A stretch of DNA of 10,220 nucleotides from an uncultured Odoribacter sp. (lineage in GTDB: Bacteria > Bacteroidota > Bacteroidia > Bacteroidales > Marinifilaceae): positions 1-10,220 of the forward strand of contig CAJJNP010000124.1 in assembly GCA_905193145.1 (NCBI GenBank), read 5' to 3'. Within the stretch, counting starts at the first letter, position 1; each line of letters starts with the position of its first letter. Shown here one piece after another: positions 1 to 7,900 of the stretch. The notes beneath the pieces are model-generated. The model ran no database searches. It was given only the letters and a program-made list of their open reading frames with translations, and was not told where the DNA came from. Position numbers and translations under genes: made by a program.

Positions 1-339
1 CAAAAGAGACGTTTTCAAGAACAGTTGTTTTTGGAAGTGGATGAAGAGGTAGAAAAGGAGAAGCGTAAAATTCCTTTTATGGCATTACAGATGGTGGTGG
101 AGAATGCCATTAAACACAATGAAATCACTCGGCAAAGACCTTTGTATATTCATGTCTATATAGAAAAAGATGTATTGATTGTAACAAATTCTCATCGTCC
201 ACGTTCAGGTAGTTTGAGGGACTCGTTGGGAGTAGGCATTGAGAGTATCCGGAAAATATATGACTATTATTCGGAAAATGCTCAAATATCTTGTGGGGTG
301 GAGGGTGAATTGTACATATGTCGTCTACCTTTGTTGTAA
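1..339 (+). CDS. LytS/YehU-type sensor histidine kinase, C-terminal fragment (5' end outside window)
   Basis: This is the last 112 codons of a sensor kinase; the frame is open to base 1, so the gene starts upstream and the apparent TTG or ATG starts inside it are not real starts. The visible part is the HATPase_c ATP-binding domain. The N-box reads ALQMVVENAIKHNE, with the Mg-ATP-coordinating Asn at about codon 35 of the window, followed by a degenerate G-box (SLGVGIESIRKIYDYYS). The closing strand ends in CRLPLL, a usual C-terminus for this family. LytS/YehU kinases autophosphorylate a His in the His_kinase domain (here upstream of the window) and pass phosphate to LytTR-type regulators. The gene ends 124 bp before the protease operon. 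A LytTR regulator lies about 7.5 kb downstream and could be the partner, although a partner upstream of the window cannot be excluded. Family assignment is confident; the stimulus is unknown. Confidence 0.88.
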   Translation, partial: QKRRFQEQLFLEVDEEVEKEKRKIPFMALQMVVENAIKHNEITRQRPLYIHVYIEKDVLIVTNSHRPRSGSLRDSLGVGIESIRKIYDYYSENAQISCGVEGELYICRLPLL

Positions 340-340
340 A

Positions 341-354
341 TGAATAATTATTCA
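341..354. promoter_or_regulatory. 14-bp perfect palindrome resembling an ARG box
   Basis: TGAATAATTATTCA equals its own reverse complement and begins one base after the kinase stop codon. It matches the core of the E. coli ArgR operator (TGAAT, four A/T bases, ATTCA). The operator reading is by resemblance only. No arginine gene is visible in the window, and AT-rich spacers can produce such dyads by chance. It could also fold as a 5-bp stem with an AATT loop at the 3' end of the kinase transcript, which would be a weak terminator. Confidence 0.35.
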
Positions 355-396
355 CTCCTTGTTTTTGTAGGTTTGCTCCTCGTTTTTGCGAGTTTA
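355..396. repeat. 21-bp imperfect tandem repeat, two copies
   Basis: Two directly abutting 21-bp units, 355-375 and 376-396, agree at 16 of 21 positions by eye. Both begin CTCCT and share a GTTTTTG core. The second unit also holds a small dyad, CTCG-TTTTTG-CGAG (379-392). The repeat starts immediately after the 14-bp palindrome, and the two together fill the first half of the spacer between the kinase and the protease operon. The function is unknown; a copy of a dispersed intergenic repeat or a kinase-gene terminator are possibilities. Confidence 0.6.
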
Positions 397-406
397 TGCC
401 TTGACA

Positions 407-438
407 TTTGATAATAGTGTTGGTGTGTGTTAATATTG
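407..438 (+). promoter_or_regulatory. Candidate Bacteroidota promoter for the protease-susC-susD operon
   Basis: A TTTG at 407-410 is followed by exactly 20 bp and then TAATATTG at 431-438. This fits the Bacteroides consensus (-33 TTTG, -7 TAnnTTTG) with one mismatch in the -7 element. The predicted transcript would start near 442-446, leaving a leader of about 20 nt before the ATG at 464. No other comparable promoter is seen in this spacer. It is the natural entry point for the three genes that follow. It has not been tested. Confidence 0.55.
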
Positions 439-463
439 TGAAATGCATAAATATTGACACGAA

Positions 464-3043
464 ATGAATAAGTACTATTTAATTGCAACTTTGTTTGTAT
501 TGGCTTTGGTCGGGGAGACGGCTGAAGCATCTTCTTGGGGCTTTAGGAAACGGAAAAAAATGAAGTCAGACACGACTTCAACCATCAAGGACAGTTATAG
601 TGATTGGGTGAAGAATGCTGAGACTCGTGACGGAATGTTGCGTATCCACCGTATTGATAAAGATTGGTATTTTGAGATCCCCGATTCTGTTTTTAATCGG
701 GATTTGCTGATTGTTAATAAAGTTTCTGGAGTACCATATGAATTAAATGATGCAGGACTTAATAAAGGTATGTCCTACGAAGATAAGATGATACGTTTTC
801 GTAAAGATGAAGCGCAGGGTAAAGTATGGGTGACAACATGGAATCCGCAGGTTAGTGCACCGGAGGGTGACGCTATTGCACGTTCTGTGAAAGATAATTA
901 TCGGGAGGCTGTGATAGAGCAGTTTCCAATTGAAAGATATAATTCAGATTCAACGGCTATTGTTGTTAAAGTGAACAAGGTTTTTGATGGTAGCGAAAAG
1001 AGTTTTAATGATTTATTCGGTAGTATATCATTGAGTAGCGCTTCTCTGAAAAAGGATTTGTCTCGGATAGATGCTATGAAAGCTTTTCCTCAGAATGTAG
1101 TAGTGAAGGCCTTCTTGACAGCTCAAGTTATGGACAGTGGTGTAGATGTTCCGTTGACAGTGGAAACAACTACTAATATTGTATTGTTGCCTGAAAAACC
1201 GATGGTTCCTCGTTTTGCGGATGATCGGGTTGGTTTCTTTTCAACACCGCATTATTATTTTAATGATAGTCAGCAGGCTGTGGAAACGAGGGAGTTTGTG
1301 CATCGCTGGCGTCTGGAGCCAAAACCGGATGATGTGGAGAAATATAAGAGAGGGGAATTGGTAGAGCCGGTTAAACCGATTGTATTTTATATTGATCCAG
1401 CAACTCCTAAGCAGTGGAGAGAGCAGATTAAGGCTGGGGTATTTGACTGGCAGGCTGCTTTTGAAGCAGCAGGATTCAAGAATGCCATAATAGCTAAGGA
1501 TGCTCCTGTCGATGATCCGGATTTTGATATTGATGATGTTCGTTATTCTGTGATTACGTATGCAGCCTCTCAGCAGGCTAATGCAATGGGACCATCTGTG
1601 ATAGATCCGCGTTCCGGTGAAATTATCGAAGCTGATGTGGTGTGGTGGCATAACGTAATGACTTTATTGCACACCTGGATTCGTGTACAAAATGGTCCTG
1701 TCGATCCAAGGGCACGTTTGAATACTTTTGATGATGAATATATGGCAAGTGCTATTCGGTTTGTTTCTTCGCATGAAGTTGGACACACATTTGGTTTAAA
1801 GCATAACATGGGTGCTTCCTGGTCGTTCCCGGTAGATTCTTTACGTTCGCGTACATTTACTGCTAAAATGGGTGGTACAGCCAGTTCTATCATGGATTAC
1901 GCTCGTTTTAATTATGTTGCGCAACCAGAAGATCATGTGGAACGTTTTACTCCAGTAATCGGCATTTATGATAAGTATGCAATCAATTGGGCATACCGTT
2001 GGTTGGATGCTAAAGATCCTCATGAAGAGTTGCCTGTATTAAATAACTGGATAACTGAGCATTCTGGAAATCCGTTATATTGGTATGGCGAACAGCAGGA
2101 TCCGAAAGACCCTATTGATCCTAGAGCTCAGGATGAAGATCTTGGAGATAATGTGATTCTGGCTAATCGTTATGGTATCATGAATTTGAAACGAATTGTT
2201 CCGAATATCGTAGAATGGACAAAGGAGGATGGGAAGAATTATCTGGAAGCCGGTAAGTTGTTGATGGCTGTGATTAATCAATGGAGCTTATATGCAGGGC
2301 ATGTGACTGCCAATGTCGGGGGATTCTATATTAATAATCCGGTAGGAGAGGAGGATTTTGACCGTTATATTCCAGTGGAAAAGGCGCGTCAGAAAGATGC
2401 TGTGAGATATCTTATTGATGAAGTGTTCATTGTTCCGGAATGGCTTTTTGGCGCTGATGCCTGGAAAAAAAGCTATCCTGTGCGTAATTCTCCTGCAGGA
2501 GCAATAGAGTATTCTCCTTACAATACAGCTCGAGAATTGCAGTATGCGGTGTTCTATAATTTAATGAAAGATGATCGTCTGTTACGAATGTATGAGGCAG
2601 AGGTTATGGTTGGTAAAGAGAATACATATACACCGGAAGAGATGTTTGATGATTTGTTTAAAGCTGTTTTTAAAGGTTCGATTGAGGGACGAAATCTTTC
2701 GTTGTTTGAGCGTATGAGCCAGAAAAACTATGTTGATGCAATTATTGTTAGTTCTAATAAAGCAGTAGAAAAGACGACAAAGAAAGCTCTTCATCATGGA
2801 CATGTATGTTGTTATGCTGCGCAGAAGGCTACATTCTCTCTACCTGTAGATGCATCCGTGCAATTGAGAAATCTGCATTTTTCGTCGATGAACAGGGTGT
2901 CTGAAGCTGTTTCTGTAAAAAGAGGGGCTTTGTTACGTGTATTGCGGTTGGCTGAGAAAAATCGTAATAATGGTGATATGGCAACTCGTCAACATTATGA
3001 GGATTTGATTATAAGAATTAAAGAAGCTTTGAATATGAAATAG
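464..3043 (+). CDS. Secreted zinc-dependent metalloprotease of the metzincin type (DUF5117/DUF5118 family)
   Basis: An 859-residue zinc peptidase, full length for its Bacteroidota family. Residues 1-22 form a signal peptide (hydrophobic core LIATLFVLAL, likely cleaved after AEA). There is no lipobox cysteine, so the mature enzyme is predicted to be periplasmic or released, not anchored. The N-terminal part (about 40-290) resembles the DUF5118 and DUF5117 regions that precede the catalytic domain in this family. The catalytic motif HEVGHTFGLKH spans residues 437-447: His437, His441 and His447 would bind zinc and Glu438 would be the catalytic base. A Met-turn-like SIMDY follows, with Met477. 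The C-terminal 350 residues have no function I can assign; the tail is basic. The ATG at 464 puts the signal peptide at the N-terminus and lies about 20 nt from the predicted transcription start. SusC follows after 37 bp, implying co-transcription and a role in processing the imported ligand. The substrate is unknown. Confidence 0.92.
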   Translation: MNKYYLIATLFVLALVGETAEASSWGFRKRKKMKSDTTSTIKDSYSDWVKNAETRDGMLRIHRIDKDWYFEIPDSVFNRDLLIVNKVSGVPYELNDAGLNKGMSYEDKMIRFRKDEAQGKVWVTTWNPQVSAPEGDAIARSVKDNYREAVIEQFPIERYNSDSTAIVVKVNKVFDGSEKSFNDLFGSISLSSASLKKDLSRIDAMKAFPQNVVVKAFLTAQVMDSGVDVPLTVETTTNIVLLPEKPMVPRFADDRVGFFSTPHYYFNDSQQAVETREFVHRWRLEPKPDDVEKYKRGELVEPVKPIVFYIDPATPKQWREQIKAGVFDWQAAFEAAGFKNAIIAKDAPVDDPDFDIDDVRYSVITYAASQQANAMGPSVIDPRSGEIIEADVVWWHNVMTLLHTWIRVQNGPVDPRARLNTFDDEYMASAIRFVSSHEVGHTFGLKHNMGASWSFPVDSLRSRTFTAKMGGTASSIMDYARFNYVAQPEDHVERFTPVIGIYDKYAINWAYRWLDAKDPHEELPVLNNWITEHSGNPLYWYGEQQDPKDPIDPRAQDEDLGDNVILANRYGIMNLKRIVPNIVEWTKEDGKNYLEAGKLLMAVINQWSLYAGHVTANVGGFYINNPVGEEDFDRYIPVEKARQKDAVRYLIDEVFIVPEWLFGADAWKKSYPVRNSPAGAIEYSPYNTARELQYAVFYNLMKDDRLLRMYEAEVMVGKENTYTPEEMFDDLFKAVFKGSIEGRNLSLFERMSQKNYVDAIIVSSNKAVEKTTKKALHHGHVCCYAAQKATFSLPVDASVQLRNLHFSSMNRVSEAVSVKRGALLRVLRLAEKNRNNGDMATRQHYEDLIIRIKEALNMK

Positions 3044-3080
3044 CCAATAAGAAACCATACAGACTAAATTACTTGAAAAT

Positions 3081-6000
3081 ATGAAAAACATTATTTTGTT
3101 GATAATCTTGTGTTTGCCGATTGTTACATTTGCACAAGATACAAAGAAAATCAGTGGTCAGGTGTTGGAGGCTGCAACTGGGCAGCCTTTACCTGGGGCT
3201 ACCGTTTTTATCGATCCGGATTCTCCTGAGTCCAAGGATTACTCTCCGGCAGGAACCGTGACAGATATAAATGGATATTTTGAATTGGTGTTGCCTGCTG
3301 CGGTAAAATATGTAGTGGTAAGTTTTGTGGGGTATGAGGCATTGAAGGCTGATATCTCTAAAGGTAAAGAGTTTACTTTCCGCTTGAAAACCGATAATAA
3401 ACAGTTGGATGAAGTTGTCGTGACTGGTTATCAGCAGATTGATAAACGGAAAGTAACTTCTGCCATTACAACAGTAAAAGCTGATGATATCAAAGTTGTA
3501 GGCATTGCATCTGTAGATCAGATGCTGGAAGGACAAGTGGCAGGTATGATGGTGACTCCAACCAATGGTGCTCCGGGTGCACCGGCTAAAATGAGAATTC
3601 GTAGTACAGTGTCATTAAGCGGGAGTACCGATCCATTGTGGGTGTTGGATGGAATGATATTAGAAGGAAATGATATTCCATCAGATTTTGGAGATAAGGA
3701 TAATATAGACAATTTGTATAATACTTCCATTGCAGGAGTAAATCCGGCTGATATTGAAAATATTACAATATTGAAAGATGCTGCAGCAACAGCTATCTAT
3801 GGAGCAAGGGCTGCCAATGGTGTCATTGTTATTACAACCAAAAAGGGGCGTTCCGGTAAAATGCGTGTGAATGCATCTGCTTCTGCTTTTGTGACTACCC
3901 GTCCGAAATTGAGTAAATTGAATTTGATGAATTCTTCGGAAAAGGTTGATTGGGAATTGGGAATTGCTGCTCGTCCAGAATTGGATAAAATGGAAAATGG
4001 AACAGAAGGTGGTGTGAGAAGAATTTTGGCAAAATACGATCAATTAAATGTTTATAGAGAGGGTGGTTTTGCTGCAATCTCAGCAGATGCGCAGAATGAA
4101 ATTAACAATTTGCGTAATATAAATACTGATTGGGGTAAAGAAATATACCAAGCGGCTGTCAATCAGCAATATAATTTGAGCTTATCCGGTGGTTCTGATT
4201 TTGCTCGCTATTATGCGTCAGCGGGTTATTATAAAGAAAGCGGGACGACTATCGGTACCGGATTTGAGCGTTTTAACATGACCTTGAAAACTGATTTTAA
4301 TTTGCATGAGAAAGTAAATATGGGCATTTCGTTGTTTATGAATCATAATAAACAGACTAGCTATTTGACAGATGCTGATGCTTTTATTAATTCGTCCCGT
4401 TATACAAGAACAGTAAATCCTTATCTTGAAATTTGGGATAAGGAAGGAAATTATGTTTATGATCCCGATATTCAAGGTAAAGACAGTCAGTTGTTGGATT
4501 TCAATTATATAGAGGAACGTGAAAATACAGATTATTATTTGAAAACCCTTTCTCTGAAGCCAATGGTGACGTTGGATTATAGACTAATTGATGGTTTGAG
4601 ATTCTCAACACAACTCGGAGTATTATTCGATCGTTCATCAATGGAGAAGTTAGCAGAAGAAGAATCGTATTATGTTCGTAAATATCGTTATGGTATTGTT
4701 TATAATGGAGATTACTTTTTGCCGGAGGGTGCTATTATTCAAAATCAGAATACAGATATGTCACAGTATCATTGGAAATTGCAGGGAGAATTTAACAAGA
4801 CTTTAGGGGGAATGCATACGGTGGATGTAATGGCTGGGATGGAGATGCGTGGCGATAAGACTACTCGTATCAGTACCAAGGGATTTGGCTACGATCCGAA
4901 AGCATTGACTACACAGCCTGTCATTATCCCTGAGGGATATAGTTCAGCAAATTCTTCTTCTTTGCAGCAGTACAAGAAGGAGTTGTACAATAATCGCAAT
5001 CTGTCATATTTTATGACAGCTTCTTATACCTATGCAGAGCGTTACACTTTTTTTGGTAGTTTGAGATATGACGGTTCTAATTTGTTTGGTGTTGCGAAAA
5101 AATACAAATACTTGCCTTTATGGTCTGTATCTGGAGCTTGGAATGTTAGTCAAGAGGCATTTTTAGAAGATGCTGATTGGTTGAGTAATTTGAAGTTACG
5201 TGCTTCTTATGGTATTCAAGGAAATGTAGATAAAAATACTTCGCCTTATATTGTGGGCTCTTGGAGCACAACGTCTATTTTGCCTGATAATAATGAACAG
5301 ACAATAACTGTGACTTCTCCTCCAAATCAGAATTTGCGTTGGGAAAAAACCAGTAATTGGAATGTGGGAGTAGATATGGGAGTATTTCAAAACCGAATTA
5401 CTTTTAGTGTAGATGCTTATCATCGTGTTAGTGATGATTTGATAGGGATTCGGGCCATTGCTGGTGAAAATGGATTTGATAATACTACAATGAATTGGGC
5501 GAAATTGACAAATAAAGGATTTGAGTTTGCCTTGTCTACGGTGAATATCCGTACGCACGATTTCCGTTGGAAGACGGATTTTAATATTGCGCACAACAAG
5601 AGCAAGGTAAATAGAATTCTGGTTCGTGATGAAGAACGTTTGCCTTCAATCGAAGGGTATTCTGTCGGTGCAAAATTCTCTATAAAAACAGCAGGTGTAG
5701 ATGCAAAAACCGGTATGCCTCTCTATATGAAAGACGGACAAGCGGTATCAATGGTCGATTATTTTAAAATCACACCGTTGGACCCGTATATTCCGATAGC
5801 AACGACTTCTTTAAGTAATGAGGAATTCAGGGATTTATTTACGTACGAAGGAACCACAGAACCTAAATTTACCGGTGGTTTTATAAATCGTTTTTATTAT
5901 AAGAATTTTGATTTGACGATATCAACCAGTTTTATCTTGAAGCAGACAGTACAGGAACAGCCGTTTTATTCGCCGACAGATTGGTATGCGGGACAAAATT

Positions 6001-6389
6001 ACTCCAACCGGATGTTAGATGTATGGTCTCCTGAAAATCCTAACGGTAAATATCAGGGATTGTTGGGAACAGATATGATGAATAGTGACATGTATCTTGC
6101 CTATACTTGGTTTGACACAGATTTTGGTCGTACAGCTTTTCAGAATTATGATATCTGGTATAAAGAAATGAGTTATTTACGGGTGAACAGTATCCGTTTG
6201 GGATATAATTTGGGTGAGCGGGCTTTAAAAAAACTTCATGTTTCAGCTGCAAGAATCAGTTTTGAAGCACGAAATCCGTTTGTGTTCGGTAGTTCTTATA
6301 AAGGATATTTTGATCCGGAAACTTATGGCAATATTTATGCACAGCCCCTCCCCAAGACTTTTTCATGTGGTCTTGAGTTGACATTTTAG
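3081..6389 (+). CDS. SusC/RagA family TonB-dependent outer-membrane transporter
   Basis: A 1102-residue outer-membrane importer. Residues 1-18 are a signal peptide (cleavage likely after TFA). A CarboxypepD_reg-like beta-sandwich covers about 24-107 (starts ISGQVLEAATGQPLPGATV). The TonB-box-like LDEVVVTGY lies at 109-117, followed by the plug domain, which includes the SusC signature region (DPLWVLDGM, then ILKDAAATAIYGARAANGVI), and then the long beta-barrel. The chain ends in ELTF, with the terminal Phe expected for BAM-dependent insertion. There is no N-terminal STN domain before the sandwich, so it lacks the part used in ECF-sigma/anti-sigma signalling. The protein should form a lidded barrel with the SusD product and import its ligand using TonB-ExbBD energy. 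It sits 37 bp after the protease and 27 bp before susD. The class is certain. The cargo is not; the protease neighbour favours peptides, as known for RagA, over glycans. Confidence 0.96.
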   Translation: MKNIILLIILCLPIVTFAQDTKKISGQVLEAATGQPLPGATVFIDPDSPESKDYSPAGTVTDINGYFELVLPAAVKYVVVSFVGYEALKADISKGKEFTFRLKTDNKQLDEVVVTGYQQIDKRKVTSAITTVKADDIKVVGIASVDQMLEGQVAGMMVTPTNGAPGAPAKMRIRSTVSLSGSTDPLWVLDGMILEGNDIPSDFGDKDNIDNLYNTSIAGVNPADIENITILKDAAATAIYGARAANGVIVITTKKGRSGKMRVNASASAFVTTRPKLSKLNLMNSSEKVDWELGIAARPELDKMENGTEGGVRRILAKYDQLNVYREGGFAAISADAQNEINNLRNINTDWGKEIYQAAVNQQYNLSLSGGSDFARYYASAGYYKESGTTIGTGFERFNMTLKTDFNLHEKVNMGISLFMNHNKQTSYLTDADAFINSSRYTRTVNPYLEIWDKEGNYVYDPDIQGKDSQLLDFNYIEERENTDYYLKTLSLKPMVTLDYRLIDGLRFSTQLGVLFDRSSMEKLAEEESYYVRKYRYGIVYNGDYFLPEGAIIQNQNTDMSQYHWKLQGEFNKTLGGMHTVDVMAGMEMRGDKTTRISTKGFGYDPKALTTQPVIIPEGYSSANSSSLQQYKKELYNNRNLSYFMTASYTYAERYTFFGSLRYDGSNLFGVAKKYKYLPLWSVSGAWNVSQEAFLEDADWLSNLKLRASYGIQGNVDKNTSPYIVGSWSTTSILPDNNEQTITVTSPPNQNLRWEKTSNWNVGVDMGVFQNRITFSVDAYHRVSDDLIGIRAIAGENGFDNTTMNWAKLTNKGFEFALSTVNIRTHDFRWKTDFNIAHNKSKVNRILVRDEERLPSIEGYSVGAKFSIKTAGVDAKTGMPLYMKDGQAVSMVDYFKITPLDPYIPIATTSLSNEEFRDLFTYEGTTEPKFTGGFINRFYYKNFDLTISTSFILKQTVQEQPFYSPTDWYAGQNYSNRMLDVWSPENPNGKYQGLLGTDMMNSDMYLAYTWFDTDFGRTAFQNYDIWYKEMSYLRVNSIRLGYNLGERALKKLHVSAARISFEARNPFVFGSSYKGYFDPETYGNIYAQPLPKTFSCGLELTF

Positions 6390-6416
6390 TAATGAAACCG
6401 ATAAAAAATAAAAGAG

Positions 6417-7760
6417 ATGATTAAAAAGTCTGTTAGTATATATATTGGAATTCTTCTGGCATTCTCTTCCTGTGATTATTTGGATGTGAAACCTGCCGGA
6501 CAGGTAATTCCCGAAACTGTGACGGAATACCGCGCGTTGATGACTAGAGGATATGATGCTTATCCTCCTTTTAAAAATCTGTTAAGTGCCCGAGCAGATG
6601 AGACTTTTCCTTCCGCACAGAGTTCTTCTGCTTATGGAGACTATATCAGTGTTGCTTTGTGGAATGAAGCAAATCCGGGTGAGTATACACCATCCTATCC
6701 GTGGACGATGATGTATAATACAATCTTTTATGCCAATAGTATTATTGAAAACATTGATGGGGCAGAGATTGACGCTAAAGAAGATTCTCGAGAACAGCTA
6801 AAGGCTGAAGCTTTGTTGATGCGGGCTTATGTACATTTTCAATTGGTGAACCTTTATGCAGCTCCATATAATCGTACAACGGCTGCGACAGAAAGAGGCA
6901 TTCCTTTGTCTTTGAAAATAGATATCGAGCAGAAATATATTCCGCAAACAGTTGAAGAAGTGTACAGTCAAATATTGTCGGATATCCATATAGGAGAGGA
7001 GTTGATGAAGGTAGAACAGCAACCATTGGAAACTCGGTACCGTTTTTCGCGTCGTGCAGCTAAAGCTTTAGAAGCAAGGGTACATCTTTATCGCGGTGAT
7101 TGGCAGGCAGCTTTGAATGCAGCTGAATCTTTGATGCCGTGCGAATTGGAAGATATGAATGCTATGGGTTATATTTCTCCCTATAGATATGATTCGAAGG
7201 AGGCTATTATGACATTGGATGAAGTGACCGATCGGTATTTTATGAAAGGGAGTTTATATATCATAGCAAATCTGGTGGATAAATACAATAAGACAGGAGA
7301 TCGTCGTTTTACTGATTATTATATTGAAAATAATGGTCAATATTGGCCCAAGAAGGGATATGGAGACAATGTGCGCATGACATTCCGTAGCGGGGAAATT
7401 TATCTTATAGCAGCAGAGGCAGCCGCTCATTTGGATGGACAGTTGGACGTATCTAAAAATTATTTGAAGCAATTGATGGAAAAAAGGTTGACGACTGATT
7501 ATTATTCGAAAAAAGTTGTCGAGGTGGATAACATGAATCAAGAGCAATTGTTGGCAGAAATAGCCGATGAACGTGCTCGTGAATTGGCTTTGGAGGGACA
7601 TCGTTGGTTTGATTTACGCCGTACGACACGCCCGGAAATTGTTAAAGAATATACCGACCAAGAAGGAGTACGGCAGACAGCTGTTCTACATAAAGATGAT
7701 CCGCGGTATACGATTCGTTTTCCTAAAGAAGCAACGGCCAATAATCCTGAATTGAATTAA
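6417..7760 (+). CDS. SusD/RagB family surface lipoprotein
   Basis: A 447-residue partner of the upstream SusC. The signal peptide ends in AFSSC, giving lipidation at Cys19. The mature N-terminus CDYLDVKP has an acidic residue right after Cys, typical of surface-exposed Bacteroidota lipoproteins. The TPR-like helical core is recognisable (KAEALLMRAYVHFQLVNLYA). The family C-terminal hallmark ERARELALEGHRWFDLRR is at 385-402, and the chain ends in a RFPKEATANNPELN-like tail. It should cap the SusC barrel and bind ligand outside the cell. At 447 residues it is shorter than many SusD proteins (about 500-650). Both ends are present, so it looks like a compact member and not a truncation, with the ligand-binding middle reduced. 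It is the last gene of the operon: a strong terminator begins 25 bp after its stop. The ligand cannot be read from sequence. Confidence 0.94.
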   Translation: MIKKSVSIYIGILLAFSSCDYLDVKPAGQVIPETVTEYRALMTRGYDAYPPFKNLLSARADETFPSAQSSSAYGDYISVALWNEANPGEYTPSYPWTMMYNTIFYANSIIENIDGAEIDAKEDSREQLKAEALLMRAYVHFQLVNLYAAPYNRTTAATERGIPLSLKIDIEQKYIPQTVEEVYSQILSDIHIGEELMKVEQQPLETRYRFSRRAAKALEARVHLYRGDWQAALNAAESLMPCELEDMNAMGYISPYRYDSKEAIMTLDEVTDRYFMKGSLYIIANLVDKYNKTGDRRFTDYYIENNGQYWPKKGYGDNVRMTFRSGEIYLIAAEAAAHLDGQLDVSKNYLKQLMEKRLTTDYYSKKVVEVDNMNQEQLLAEIADERARELALEGHRWFDLRRTTRPEIVKEYTDQEGVRQTAVLHKDDPRYTIRFPKEATANNPELN

Positions 7761-7785
7761 ATAGAGCTTGATAATAATTGAAGGC

Positions 7786-7831
7786 GCAAGACCAATTGAA
7801 TCGTAATGATTTGGTTGGTCTTGCTTTTTTT
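7786..7831 (+). terminator. Strong intrinsic terminator closing the protease-susC-susD operon
   Basis: Arms GCAAGACCAA (7786-7795) and TTGGTCTTGC (7815-7824) are perfectly complementary over 10 bp. The stem can continue through three G-U pairs and four more Watson-Crick pairs (AATC with GATT) to a 5-nt GTAAT loop, giving about 17 pairs in all. Seven T residues follow at once (7825-7831). Its position just after susD ends the operon and separates the LytTR regulator into its own transcription unit. Confidence 0.9.
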
Positions 7832-7865
7832 ATGAGGATAAGCGGGAATGTTTGCTAAATATGCA

Positions 7866-7873
7866 TAACTTTG
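7866..7873 (+). promoter_or_regulatory. Candidate -7 promoter element for the LytTR regulator gene
   Basis: TAACTTTG matches the Bacteroidota -7 consensus TAnnTTTG exactly and would start transcription near 7880, leaving a leader of about 20 nt. The -33 partner is poor: no TTTG lies about 20 bp upstream, and the TTTG at 7851-7854 is too close. The element is embedded in a 14-bp dyad, AACTTT-GT-AAAGTT (7867-7880), so a repressor or autoregulator could bind over the promoter. The upstream terminator implies that this gene needs its own promoter. Confidence 0.5.
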
Positions 7874-7900
7874 TAAAGTTTAAAGATATAATCGTGTATA

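Noticed and set aside
25..339. Reading the left-edge gene as a complete 104-residue protein from a TTG at base 25.
   Set aside because: The frame stays open to base 1 and already encodes kinase-like sequence there. The His_kinase domain is missing, so this is a gene cut by the window edge.
441..450. ATGCATAA shared by the spacers upstream of the protease (443-450) and upstream of the LytTR gene (7861-7868), considered as a common operator.
   Set aside because: Only eight bases match in AT-rich DNA, and their position relative to the predicted -7 elements differs (downstream of one, overlapping the other).
125..530. Two minus-strand reading frames across the kinase-protease spacer that encode repeated basic heptad-like peptides (such as KTRSKPTKTRS).
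   Set aside because: The peptide repeats are only the translation of the 21-bp DNA tandem repeat. The frames overlap real genes on the other strand and show no start context or recognisable domain.
3081..7760. Classification of the SusCD pair as a polysaccharide utilization locus.
   Set aside because: No carbohydrate-active enzyme or glycan-type regulator (hybrid two-component system, SusR-like) is visible. The only linked enzyme is a peptidase, so a glycan label is not supported.
7851..7854. TTTG that could serve as the -33 element of the LytTR gene promoter.
   Set aside because: It lies only 11 bp from the -7 element, whereas about 20 bp is normal for Bacteroides promoters.
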